Part shown: one piece after another, positions 17,672 to 28,069 of the stretch
Position numbering within the stretch: position 1 is the stretch's first letter
How the letters are laid out: each line of letters opens with the position of its first letter
DNA from: Pleurotus djamor
Lineage: Eukaryota > Basidiomycota > Agaricomycetes > Agaricales > Pleurotaceae
Direction: 5' to 3'
Length of the DNA: 28,069 bases
Assembly (NCBI GenBank): GCA_029747585.1
Contig: JAPEVF010000599.1
Location: forward strand, 1 to 28,069
The notes under the pieces: generated by a model
What the model was told of the DNA's origin: nothing
The model's database searches: none
Seen by the model: the letters and a program-made list of their open reading frames with translations, nothing else
Program-made: the position numbers and the translations under genes

Positions 17672-20003
17672 ATGCGGCGACGGTCAAGTTCATCTTGGGC
17701 GCTTTTGATACCGATCACTTCTTTATTTCCAATTGCTATGGCATTTCTTTCACGCGACTCCTCATTTCTCCACCCCAACCCCCCTCCTCAACGTCCTCGA
17801 CAGCGAGGTCATGCTCATTTTGACTTTGTAGATACTTAGAATGGCCTTTCGTCGACGCAGATACTCGCGTATAGCCAGGCAAGACGGTACTAGCTCGACC
17901 GCGGACGGTCAAGGATCCCCGTCGACTGGAGTTCCGCCCCCAACCGACGGCGCTGTCTCAACCAGCGAGCAGAGTGCGACAGAGACTCCACAAGATGGGC
18001 AGAGCCCAACATCAGAGGCGACGAGCACNGATACACCTAGTTCGTCCACCCCTGCGCCCACAGTAAGCCCCATTCGCTAGGCGAACTAGTGTTTACTTCC
18101 TAGGTGAAATTGGAATTGATGTGCTACGTTTAGGGCACTACTACGATTGTCTCGACTACCGAAAATCAGGCTGAAGCGAGCTCAGTGGTGACTACTTCAA
18201 CTTCGCCTACCATTACGGTGAGACAGGTTCGCCTACTTCTAGCGTAGTGAAATTGACGGTGGAGATGACTGACTGGGTTGTGTAGGATGATCCCGCACCA
18301 GAATCTTCGCCTACGGGAGAGCAATCATCAACGTCTGAAGAGGCGTCTAGGTACGCGTTTGTTTCTTTAAGTCTTCGTTCGCCACACTGAAAACACATTT
18401 CACAGTACTGGCGATGCCGAGTCGGTCACTTCGTCGGATTCGTCCCCTTTGCCACCACCGCCCCCCACCTCTTCGTCGACGTCATCATCGACAACCTCTG
18501 AAACCACATCTGATCTACCCACCTCGACTTCAAGCTCGGTCTCGACTACTGAGTCAACATCAACATCAACGTCGAGCTCTTCTTCGGATTCGGCAACGGA
18601 AACTTCGACGACGTCTACGGAGCTTCCGACCTCGACAACGTCTACCTCAGCCTCTGAGACGACATCAAATACAGAGACGACTTCTTTTCCAACCCCTACA
18701 TCCAGTGAGCCAACCAGCGCACCCGTGTCTTTGTTGCCCACATCCTTCACGACAATCGAGTTCACAACATCCATTAATGGCCAGTTGACAACGGTGTGTC
18801 CATCTCTACCTTTTACTCTGCTGTACTTACTCGGAATGCAGGTAACGACTGAAACACCGCTCCCTACCAGCCTGTGGTCAGCCACACCTTCACCTAATCG
18901 CGCAATGCCAGCGCTGATCGCAGGTGTCTCTGTCGGCGCTGCTGTCATTGTTCTCATCATTATCGGCGGTATCTTCGCTTACCGTCGCCATCAACAAAAA
19001 CGCGCTGTGTTCGGCTTTGTCGAACGACTTGTGGCGAATCAAAAGCACCAACAAGGCCGTGCGAGGTTACTTGAGGGAGAGGAGTTCAATGAAGACGATG
19101 AAGATTTGAACATGACGCCGTATCGTGATCGGGACGGTGTGCATTCTAGAGGAAGTAGTCTTGCCGGGATGACACCGATGCCTGTTCATTCGAGAGGGAT
19201 GAGCAGTACGAATGCGTTTGGAGTGTTGGATCCGAACGGTCGAGGAACACCGAACTCGAGCGTCTCCGCGGTAGCTGGAGCTTCTGGAACTGGGAACAGT
19301 TCGCCTAGTCCATCACTCTTCCGAGCGAGAGGGAACGAAAGTGGAAGTATTTTCCATGAAGGAGGTATTTGGCCACCGCCAGGTGAAGAAAGTAGATTGG
19401 TGGATCCCTTCGCTAAGGGAATGGGGGCTGGAGAGGCGTTGCTGGGCAATAGCGCGACCGAATATGCTGGTGTTCCTACCTCATCCCCCCCCTTCGCCTC
19501 CCGCGTTGATAAACACCTCGGATTCATCAACACCATCGCCGCCACCAACTGCATATCGTCCTTCCCCTCTCTCAACCTCCAACACACCACCCACATTCCC
19601 CACTGATCTCCCTCCCGTCACCTTGGCTCCCTCCCTCACCGCACTCATAGCAGCCTCGGAAACACCACTGAAGACTTCATTAGCGTCATCATCACATGTT
19701 CATCTTCCTGGTAACGATGATCCATCGCCTCCGAGTACTGCTGGTCTTCCGCCCGGAGCAGCAGCCCCTCGTGCGCCTAGCGCACTATCCGTCTCCGCAC
19801 CGGACATCGACCCCCAAGAAATGGTCTTGCCAGTCTTGGTGGGGTCAAGCTTGACTTCAAATCCGCCTCCCGCCTATTCGCAGAATAATTCACCGACCAT
19901 GGGAGGTCATAAACGGATGAGTAGGACGTCCTTCGGAAGTGCTGGTGAAGGCTCGCCCAAACTTTGGTTGGAACGGAGTCTTCATCCTCCTTCTAAGCCA
20001 TGA
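17672..20003 (+). CDS. Ser/Thr-rich single-pass membrane protein, Mid2/sensor-like layout
   Basis: Proposed exons: 17672-17807, 17875-18062, 18134-18217, 18286-18350, 18406-18793 and 18842-20003. The first supplies a signal peptide (MRRRSSSSWALLIPITSLFP..) and joins in phase to ARQDGTSSTADG. The alternative start, ATG 17841, gives no signal peptide. A roughly 300-residue Ser/Thr/Pro stalk, likely heavily O-glycosylated, includes a PPPPP block. A membrane segment (ALIAGVSVGAAVIVLIIIGG) is followed by a basic stop-transfer (YRRHQQKR) and a long cytoplasmic tail with Ser/Pro-rich repeats. No WSC or other folded ectodomain is seen. The layout recalls fungal cell-wall stress sensors such as Mid2, but that is an analogy. 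The tail needs a frame change at an 8-C run (19485-19492): dropping one C makes 2022 nt, 673 residues. N 18029 is harmless. Confidence 0.72.
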
Positions 20004-20644
20004 TGATGATCTTTGATGAACGGGCCGAATGGACAATGGACCCATGTACGACTCTCATGCGATGATTATGTTGGTTCTCGCTGCGTTCCGTTCGTGTTCT
20101 GTACCACGTTTCTGATTTTCCCTTGTCGATTTTGCTGTTATCTCTGCTCGCCCTCATGGACTACGCACTCACTTGCATGCACTCATTTGTTACCACTACT
20201 GCTGACTTGCTACATGGACCTCTTGCTACCACTACATGGACTACACTCTAGCTTGCATTCACTCGCTTTTACTTTCTCTGCTGTCTATTTAAATATCATG
20301 TCTGCTGTCCCAGCCTCACTACCATATCACTCACTCATCCGTATCTTATGATATTTACTTTTGTTCGCATCTTGGGCATATCCCTCCATGTTGAGCTGCG
20401 GCGCTCACCGAGCCATAGAGCTGACAATAAGTAAGAGTGGAAGTTATTTGGTTTGAAACTTGACTAACTACTGGTCGGAGGGGGGGTGTTCAAATGTTCA
20501 CGGCCAACACAAGAAGATACAAGGCAACAACCATATGATTTCGAGAATACAACACCGATAACTATTATCGTAATGTTACAACAATAGTCGACCAATATTA
20601 AAACCTTAGAGAAACGAAGGCGGCTAGCGCGATCGTTTGATAAC
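20004..20644. other. Intergenic region between convergent membrane-protein and GH7 genes
   Basis: About 640 bp containing the 3' ends of both genes. It is rich in ctac/catg repeats (see 20155-20272). Small frames here lack supporting features. Confidence 0.45.
20155..20272 (+). repeat. Imperfect direct repeat, 80-bp period
   Basis: catggactacgcactcactt (20155) and catggactacactctagctt (20235) begin two similar blocks, both continuing tgcat(g/t)cactc. A related tacatggacctcttgctacc lies between them. It looks like a decayed local duplication in 3' flanking DNA. Confidence 0.55.
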
Positions 20645-22591
20645 TTAGAGGCACTGGGAGTACCCTGTAGAAGAGATGAGCCGTCAGAAGGATCATTCAG
20701 AAGGATAAGTAGAAGATAGTGCTCACAGGGGTTGGAGAAAACGCAAGTCCAGGGAGCCTCGCAAACGGTAGGGCCGCTGTAGCCTTGACCTGGGGGAAGA
20801 AAATTTGTTTTAGTACGATGATAGGAGGTATGAGGAGTTAAAATATGAGACTCACCTCCGCATTGGGCCCAGTGGGCAGCGGTGGGTCCACCAGTGGGCG
20901 TAGGCACAACGCTGGACGAGGAAGAAGAAGAGACAGAAGAAGTCGAGCTGACGGGAGGCACGACAGAAGAAGACGAAGAGACGGGAGGAGATCCTCCACC
21001 GAAGGTAGATCCGAGGGTACCGTACTTGATGTTGGAGAAGGTGACTGAGGCGTTGGCGTGGTCGCGGACAACGTCGTCGGGGTTGCCAGAGGTGGTAGGG
21101 CAAGCACCACGGCTGACACCAGGCAAAGCGGTGCTCTTGTCGAGGGGGTAGTCAGAGTCCAACCACAACATGTGCGCAGCGTGGTCGCTCCACAAGGACA
21201 TGATCAAGACCATGCCGTTGTCAATGGACTGACCCATCTTCTCAGTTCCACCGTTGAGGTTGTAGTAGTGGTTGTCTCCGAAGAGGTCCTTTTGGGCGAC
21301 GCAGAGGTCGTCGGAGATGGAGTTGAACGAGCTGAGTTCGGTAAAGGTGGAGTAGGAGTTCTCGTAGACGACACCGCCTTGGACGTATTTGCGGCGGATC
21401 TCAACAAGGTGGCCGTTGTCCTGGCCGTTGTGAGTGATGAACCTAAGTAGGGGTGGTAAGTTAGCGGTAAGAAACTTCGGAAGGAGGTAAGGACTTACTG
21501 AGTGACAACAGTCATCTTCTGGGTAGTGTCAACGGTCTTGCCACGGCCGATGAAGTTGTGATCACCCATGCGGTAAGAGTTGAAGTCACAACCATCCTTG
21601 TCGCAAACACCGCCATAGCGGTTAGCACCGTCACCACACTCGTTGCCAGAGCAGCGGTATTGGCCGAAGTCACGGCAGACGTGGGGAGTGTAGGCAGTGG
21701 CCTCGGAGTTGGCTTCCCAGATATCCATCTCAGGGCAGCAAGATCCGTAGCGACCAGTTCCGGCGTTTTCATCGGTGGCGGAAACAGCCCAGTCAAGGAC
21801 GTTGGCCTTGGAAAGAGGATCAGCTAATGTGATTGTATAATATGGTGGAAAGTGCGCATACCTCTCCGTTGATCCACTTGATGTCGTGAGGGCACTGAGC
21901 GTCACAGTATCCAGTACCGTAGCGAGCGCCAGCCTGTGGAACATTTTATGTTATTGAGACCACGTCGGCCGGTAAGATAGACAAGAATAATCACCTTGTT
22001 GCCAGAGAAGCGGCCTTTGCCACCATCTCGGTCCATCTCAGAGAAGTAGAGAGCACCGTTGAGGCCACAGGGCAAGTTGGACATATCGACATCGAAGGTG
22101 AACTCCTTGTTCAACAAGCTGAACATCAAGTAGTTGTCTTGGTCATCCAAAAGGTAGACACGCGAGCCGATGTTCTTGGAGTAAGGTCCGTTGGTAACGA
22201 AACGGAGAGTGAGGGAGTTTCCGGAGGTGGTGATACCGTAGGTACCAGAGTAATCAGCACCGTCGATAGCGCAGTTGTTAGCACAAGTGGTAGGGTTGGG
22301 GCAAAGGCTGGTGTCCCAAGTGTTACCAGTGTAGCAGTTCTAAGAGACGAGTCGTCAGGATAAGCTGTGAATAAACCTAGTCAAAGATACACTTACAGTA
22401 GCACCGGAGGTGGCATGGGTCCAGCGCCAGTTGGAGTCGAGGACAACGGACTTTTGCTGAGTGGTACATCCGCTCGCGGTACATTGCTGGATGCTGATGG
22501 GGGGATGGTTTTCAGCAGTCAAGGTGCCGATTTGTTGACCGAGAACGGCAGCAGCGAAAGTGAAGGCGATGAGAGCGGATTTGCGGAACAT
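20645..22591 (-). CDS. cbh1: GH7 cellobiohydrolase (reducing-end) with C-terminal CBM1
   Basis: Secreted processive cellulase that releases cellobiose from cellulose chain ends. Seven exons, minus strand: 22591-22397, 22339-21995, 21933-21862, 21806-21499, 21442-20856, 20789-20727 and 20664-20645; total 1590 nt, 529 residues. A signal peptide ([18 protein letters not shown]) precedes mature [12 protein letters not shown]. The catalytic triad motif ExDxxE is intact: E230, D232, E235 in [14 protein letters not shown]. Many family landmarks are seen ([46 protein letters not shown]). A Ser/Pro linker ([15 protein letters not shown]) leads to a CBM1 ([20 protein letters not shown], ending NPWYSQCL) that binds crystalline cellulose. 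The last 6 codons and stop are on a 20-nt exon. Length is typical of CBM1-bearing Cel7A enzymes. Confidence 0.96.
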
Positions 22592-22690
22592 TTTTGAGAA
22601 ATGAATCAAGGAGCAGAAGCCGGAATACCAATGCTTTGAAGGCTGTTGGTGAAGAGACCGATGGAGAACTTGTCGACTGCAAACCAGACC

Positions 22691-22697
22691 TTATATA
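22691..22697 (-). promoter_or_regulatory. TATA box of the GH7 cellobiohydrolase gene
   Basis: TATATAA on the minus strand lies 100 bp upstream of the GH7 ATG (22591), in the context gagTATATAAgg. Position and sequence fit the strong core promoters of fungal cellulase genes. Confidence 0.6.
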
Positions 22698-23481
22698 CTC
22701 GACGACGTGCACAGTCACCGGTAGAGTCTGCGTTGTCAGGTCCCAAAGTCATGAAGAACGGAAGATGTGCAACCGAGGAGGTGCCGCAAAGACTCAGAAA
22801 ATCCGTAGCAGGTGTTGAACTTGCATCGTTGGCCAGGGACTGCAACGATGGCCATAGTGAGCGATGCAGCCTACAGTGGATGTAAAAGGTTCGACGGAGG
22901 CAATATGTTGACCTCCCTTGAAGTGCCCCTCGAGCGCGTGGATGTATTTTTCCGGTCGTCGTGCCTGGCGCCATACCTGTCGAAGTGGAGCTTTCTGTGC
23001 TTAGCTTTCGATGCTTATTTTACGCGGGTAGGGATACATAAATCGGGCATGGACTAAGCATGGAAAGCCTATATGCCTGTGGGGAAGATGGGCCTTCTTG
23101 TTGCGCGATGCAACCCGTCGTTCGCGTCGGCCAACCCTCCGAGAAGTACCCGCGTCGGCTCTTTGAAGATAGCACTAAATTTCAAGTGGCCATTTTAGAC
23201 CCGACCAGGCATGCATTTCATTGACTGCCCCTGCCCACTGGTCATGAGTTGAAACAAATAATGCGTCCAGGAGGTACCAGTACGCCGACGGCTGTTGTAG
23301 AATAATCCGAAGCTTAGCCCAAGGAATCATTCGGTGCCGTGAAGTAAGCAAAATGAATTTTCGATTGGCCCAGCAGTCCACCACGGACGCCTGACGGATG
23401 GTCCCAAATGGCTGGCACTGAAAGGATGAATGATTTGATCAAAGTGGTACTCATTATCTAGGCCATAGGTCGTCCTCTGAT

Positions 23482-23589
23482 AACGGGTGCCTATTAAGTA
23501 GTAGTCGGAAACGGAGATTCGTCGCGTCGACGGTCAACGTAGAGTCGTTGACGGAGACAGGAAACGTCGGAGATCATCAACGGGTGCCT
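23482..23589. repeat. Short repeats in the distal GH7 upstream region
   Basis: AACGGGTGCCT occurs at 23482-23492 and 23579-23589. Between the copies is a perfect 7-bp inverted repeat, GTCAACG (23533-23539) and CGTTGAC (23546-23552), with a 6-nt spacer. They may be regulator sites or chance. Confidence 0.4.
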
Positions 23590-24019
23590 GTCCCAGAGAA
23601 GTAGACGCTCAACCACACCGCCTTAGCGCTTCAATATTCAATAGCTATGGGTCTGCAAGTAAAAAAGGCTGAAGCGTTGCGGGCTCGTACACTTCATACG
23701 CTTGAAAAGGGTCTCTTTTCTGGAGGTAAGTGGCAGGCGTGGTAATGCCGTCAAGGCACAGTCTCAAGTGAGGCGGAGAGGCCGCGCAGCAAGTGAGGGG
23801 GATGATACGGTTCGACAAGGGTATCGCTATTTCTAGGGCTTGATGTATCATTTTCTCCCTCAGCCGAAAGCTCGGAGCGAGAGCGATTCCTAGATAATAC
23901 AAGGCGGGGCACTTGCGTGGACAATTCCAGACATCGATGCCAGGACGATGCTACATATATTACAGCAGGGAATAATTACAAGAATAAGTCGCAACCACCT
24001 ACGAGTAACGAGTAGCGAT

Positions 24020-27000
24020 CTATGATAGTGAAAAGTGAGCAAAGGGTATATGTTGAAAAGACTCTTCCGATTCGGACGGAAGCATGCTGCTGACTTGGCT
24101 TGTATTTACTTCAGCATCTTGCATTCGCTGTTCAATACAGGCATTGAGAGCCAGCTAATAAGTCCATTTCAGACTCGTACCGCCTCCCAGCTGAAGAGGG
24201 AACAAGGCTTACCACGCGATCAGTCCCAATGTGAGGACCGAAGGTGCCTGCCCTAACATCGGGCGCCAACTCGAGAAAGGTATCCAAGTCAACTTGACAA
24301 AGGATCACAAAGGCGGCAAATGTGTTCATACAAGGGGCAGCGGCCAGTTCCGCTTCGTCCTATGATTTCAACCAATCTATGAGAAACGGAGGGAAGATAA
24401 CAGAGAAAAGATGATCACCTGAGGTGGCTCATCCTCTAACCAAGAGCGGTCATCCCAAAGAGCGCCATCCACGTCTTTAGCTTGAACATTGTCACCAAAC
24501 AGTCGCACAAAGACAGATACTTCGCTCGGAGACGAAGCAAAAGCATAGTAGACTTCACAGTTCTGAGATTTGGCGTCACAGGCTTGAGCAATGCCTAAAT
24601 CCCTTCTCAGCTTCTTAACAGCCTTCACGATCGGCGGGGTGTATGCGTGAATACTGGATTCCTGTTGCTTTGGACGGTACGACATGGACGAAGGATAGGC
24701 CTCGAAAATGACCAGAAGATGGGAGAACTTCCAAGATTGTTCGCAAATAGTTGTTTTGACCCGATCGCATTCGGCAGGGAGAGAAAGCAGAGAGACAAAG
24801 AGCACAGCGGAATGAGGGTCTAGTATGATATGACAGCCACCGAGGGATTCCCGCTCGACCAGGTCGATAAGGGAGGAATTTGATCGGAGAGCACGAGCTA
24901 GAGCCTGTTTTTGTATGACTTCCATAGAGGCGAGATATCGGTGAACGGTCTGAGGGGGATTCCAAGTTTCTGGCGGTCGAATTGTGTTAGCATCGTAGAG
25001 ATAGTCTGGAGTTGCAGAAGGAGGGTCCGATTCAGTGGGGGGTACAACACGGATAGGGCTGAGAGCCTTTTCCAGGGTCAAGGGAGCAGGCTCAGAGACT
25101 TTTTTCGATCGAAGTTTAGCAAAGGAAGCCGGTCCGAAGACATGAGCAAAAGAGGAAGCTTCAAAAGCCTTCAAAAAGTCTTCCGCGACTGGCAAGGCAA
25201 GCGGAGAAGGTTTGTCAGAAGAATGAAAGGCTTCAGCGCCAGCAAGGGACTGAGCCTTAGGGACCAAGGTGTCGAGTACTTGAAGAGGCCCGGGGTTGTA
25301 GCCCACAGCATTGGGAGATGGATTAACCAACCGTTGAGACGGAAGGTTAGGTTCGTCATTAAGAGCGCCTATCATGTTGGGATCTAGGCTTGGATCCTGT
25401 GTATTTGTATGTCCCTCTTGCGGAACCACGGTATGTTGGGCCGGGAAAGGCCCTTGAAAGGCAGGTTGAAGGGGCCGAGGCGAGAGGAACGGCTCCAAAC
25501 CGATGCCTGAGTCGTCAATGTTAACTTGGGGATCGTCCAACCTGCGCCGCTTCGTTGCCCGGAGTACACAATGGTTATGGGCTTCTTTGTCGCCATCTTC
25601 AGCGCAATTAGTTTCGGCAGAGACTCTTTTCGCATTTGGTCGGTCTTCTTTGGATGGTTGTGACTGCGGCGTAATAGCTTCGCCTCCCGGGTCCGCGTCT
25701 GAGTTTGACTCAAAACCTGTGTATGGGTCCAACCCAGCCAGACGCCAGCGCTCTTGCCTAGTGAGTATAACCGTTTCCGAGGCATTGGTTTCGAAGCCCT
25801 GAAATAAATCGGCATTGCAAAATTGATCTTCATGTTCATCGGTCCAGTAATCAGTCTCCTCAAGGTCGAGCCCATCGTTCAGCAAAGCGTCGTGAAACAG
25901 CCGGTCACAGGCCGTTGATTCTTTGTCGGCAGAAAGAGCATCTGCATCAGTCATTACTTCTACCGTCGGGAGCTGAGTGGCGGACTTCCACGGTCTGTTA
26001 CGGAAAGAATTGTAAGTGACAAGGCAATACAGAATTGAAGGGGACGACACCAACATCCAGGACAGTTGTGTGTTTACAGTGAACATGCCCTTGCACTTAG
26101 AGAGGAAGGCAAATTCAGCCACTGCGACGTCCCCGATACGAGGGTTCTGGGTGTGAAGCAATTCACTGAGTTTCACGGGCATTCTCTTGGGGCGGCAATA
26201 GCTATTGGGGGGAGGAAGTGTGGGCACTGAGGTGGGTCAAAGAACTGGGCCACAGCTAAATGACGAAGACGTACCGTCAAAGAACGAGTCTCTGTGTGGT
26301 TTCTCCTCTAACTTCTCTTTCAAGATCATATCACTGACGTCTCGCTTACGGACGCCAGCGCATATGCCGAGTAACTCTTCTTCGAGCGAGTCATCACTGC
26401 CTGACAAACGCCCAGGCCCATCGGCGGATATGGATACAGGAGAAGACGGCAGGCTGGGACGCGACACTTCTACCAGTGGGGATACAATATATCTTTCCTT
26501 CCTTCTTTGCTTGCGTTGAGGCGTAATAGGGTATTTGACGGGAGAACATATGGGAAGCAGTTCGGCTAGACTAGAGATCTGATTCAGAAGATGATCGGAG
26601 CGGTGCAGAGATCGCTCCTACGCTTTGTTATCAGGTAGAATAGCCGACCTGCTGGGGATGATGCACCCTGGTTGCTCCTTGCGGGCTATGATGAAGCCGT
26701 CTAAGCGAAACGATTAAATCAATGAAATGGACGACGCGAGTCCGGGAAGCGATTACCCATAGTAGCATCCTCTATGAGTTGAGGGAGCAATTCGGTGTTC
26801 GGTGAAGATATTTCAAACAGCTCATCTAGCTCGTCTTCTTCGCTATCAATTGAACTCGGCGAACTGCATACAGAAGCTGTGTATGTCTCTGTCAAGGTCA
26901 ATCAATCGGTAAGTATGTAGGCAGCATAAAACCCGAGACATACCCCATCCATTGACTACAGCTAGATGTCTATTACTGAGATCGTTATCGCTACTTTCTA

Positions 27001-28017
27001 AAGGAGCCACTGATAGTGGTTCGAGTTCAGAGAACGACTTGATTTCCCAGGCTGGAGGATTTTCGAAAGCATCCTGATTTCGCGGAAAGATTGGTACAAA
27101 GGGAGAAAACGGCCGAATCGGCGACGACGTCTGCGACCCAGGAGATGACGGTGGGTTAAATTTATCGGACGAACTCGTTGCCTTGGCGTGGCTTAGAGTA
27201 CGTATTGACTGTAGTAGTTCTTTGGTGGACGACAACTCTGCTGCAGAAAATTGGATGCGTAGGTTCCTAATCGGGAATTCTAGTATCGTCAGGGCAGAAA
27301 AGTCAAGACATACATTGCTTGAAAAGGGTCTTGTCGTGTTTCTTCCCCTTCTTCCCATGGTGTGGGGAGAGTGGTTAGGGTCTGCGTTCGGTTAACAGAA
27401 GCGAGAGTCGTGGGTAGTGTAGCTATTGCCGTGCCTTCCCCAAATTTCGGCGTTTCTTTCCTAGCCTTACGTGAGAGGATAGACTGATCCATGCAGTGTT
27501 CCAAAACAAAAAAGCCTACGGGTAAAAGAGGACGAGCTACTTAAGCAGAGGTAACTGAATACAGGATAACAACGACATACCTTCGCCATCAAGGTCGTCG
27601 TCTTCCCATGCCCTATCGGATTTCAGCTGACCGGGTGGAACCTTTATAGCTGTTTTAATATATGTTAAGACAGTAGAACTCGACGTCCACGATTCTTCGT
27701 AAGCTTGCAATTCGGGTAACCGGTGAATTCGTGTGAGCGTGTCAAATGGATCAGTAGGGAGGTAGAGTGACTTGGGATCATGGGATGGAATCGGCTCCAT
27801 GCCAGATAACAGCTACAAATGAATGAATGGTCACGTATCAGCGGGATTCTATTATTCTATTGGACTGAAGATCGAAGAAACCAACATCAGAAAACGCGTC
27901 TTGCGTAAAGCGAAGATAGTCAGTGGTCAGATGGGTTAATGCATATTCCAAGAGTAGATTGTCGATATGTGCGCGTAGCCGACCGTCGTCTGGCACGAGT
28001 TCTTGGGATCCAGCCAT
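24020..28017 (-). CDS. Large protein with C-terminal XPF-like region, candidate SHOC1/Zip2-type meiotic factor
   Basis: Eleven exons, minus strand: 28017-27886, 27812-27581, 27515-27314, 27266-26944, 26888-26757, 26700-26622, 26570-26275, 26226-26055, 25994-24419, 24359-24213 and 24154-24020. They sum to 3426 nt, 1141 residues, all in frame. ATG 28017 opens MAGSQELVPDDGRLRAHIDN. The N-terminal half is acidic and Ser/Pro-rich. Around residue 518 a conserved-looking LSWIPWKSA is formed across an intron. A basic KRRR lies in the middle region. Residues about 908-1048 look like an XPF/ERCC4-type fold (GGCHIILDPHSAVLF, then HLLVIFEAYPSSMSYR, TPPIVKAVKKLRRDLGIA). About 1049-1097 (TFAAFVILCQVDLDTFLELA, FGPHIGTD) may be a helix-hairpin-helix tail. 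This order, with no nuclease GDxxxERK motif, resembles SHOC1/Zip2, which stabilises meiotic crossover intermediates. The assignment is inference from layout; the gene model is strong. Confidence 0.7.
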
Positions 28018-28069
28018 GGGGCTTGATTCATGAGAAAAGTCGGCTCGAGATCTCGCTTGCTTCGCTCGA

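Larger units (their letters stand above)
22592..24019. other. Intergenic region upstream of GH7
   Basis: About 1.43 kb between the GH7 start and the 3' end of the next minus-strand gene. It holds the GH7 promoter with a TATA box (22691-22697). It also contains a GTGGGG element (on the + strand near 23079) that fits the CreA/Cre1 consensus SYGGRG, which would be expected for a glucose-repressed cellulase but is short enough to occur by chance. A small inverted repeat and an 11-bp direct repeat lie near 23.5 kb. No gene is convincing. Confidence 0.5.

Noticed and set aside
18400..18960. 186-codon minus-strand frame, Val/Asp-rich
   Set aside because: It is the antisense of the Ser/Thr-rich repeat; TCx/ACx codons read backwards give Val/Asp runs.
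20845..21450. Plus-strand frames opposite the GH7 gene
   Set aside because: They are antisense shadows of the cellobiohydrolase and its Ser-rich linker.
1..28069. tRNA, rRNA, CRISPR arrays, LTR retrotransposons
   Set aside because: No cloverleaf-like genes, array repeats, paired LTRs or reverse-transcriptase motifs were noticed by eye; a tRNAscan-type search could still find a tRNA with an intron.

Overview
The window is genomic DNA of a filamentous fungus, almost certainly an agaricomycete (mushroom-forming basidiomycete). Genes are dense and cut by many 45-75 nt GT-AG introns. The enzymes (GH7 cellobiohydrolase with a CBM1, GH28 pectinase, a microsomal P450) are those of a plant-litter or wood degrader. 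Most gene models here were built by hand from splice signals. For DUF2235, CPT1, GH7, the 11-exon XPF-like gene, the recombinase and the rejoined GH28, the summed exon lengths come out as an exact multiple of three.

Layout, left to right: the 3' end of a condensin SMC4 gene (+, 3-819); a DUF2235 alpha/beta-hydrolase (+, 1496-3717); a GH28 polygalacturonase-type gene (+, from 4238) whose last exon is interrupted; a 5.58 kb insertion (6362-11943); the last 24 codons of GH28 (11944-12020); a cytochrome P450 (-, 14273-12290); a CDP-alcohol phosphotransferase of the CPT1/EPT1 type (+, 15368-17230); a Ser/Thr-rich single-pass membrane protein (+, 17672-20003, with one homopolymer frameshift); a GH7-CBM1 cellobiohydrolase (-, 22591-20645); and a large protein with a C-terminal XPF-like region (-, 28017-24020), possibly a SHOC1/Zip2-type meiotic factor.

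The main discovery is the insertion. It is flanked by the 6-bp direct repeat CCACCG. Removing it with one repeat copy closes GH28 perfectly in frame: 16 exons, 1278 nt, 425 codons plus stop, with the family's usual C-terminus. Inside are two convergent genes whose stop codons are 40 bp apart. One, on the minus strand, is an 887-residue Crypton-type tyrosine recombinase with a GCR1_C-like C-terminal domain. The other, on the plus strand, is a multi-exon gene I cannot assign. Both ends carry three GGGTAC hexamers in mutually inverted orientation and there are no obvious terminal inverted repeats. I read this as a two-gene, cargo-carrying Crypton that recently knocked out a pectinase gene.

Sequence quality is imperfect. 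Single N bases are concentrated between 6.7 and 15.2 kb. Two of them (7208 and 7561) act as extra bases that break the reading frame of the unassigned gene, and an 8-C run at 19485 breaks the membrane-protein gene. The middle of the P450 could not be resolved into a single open model.
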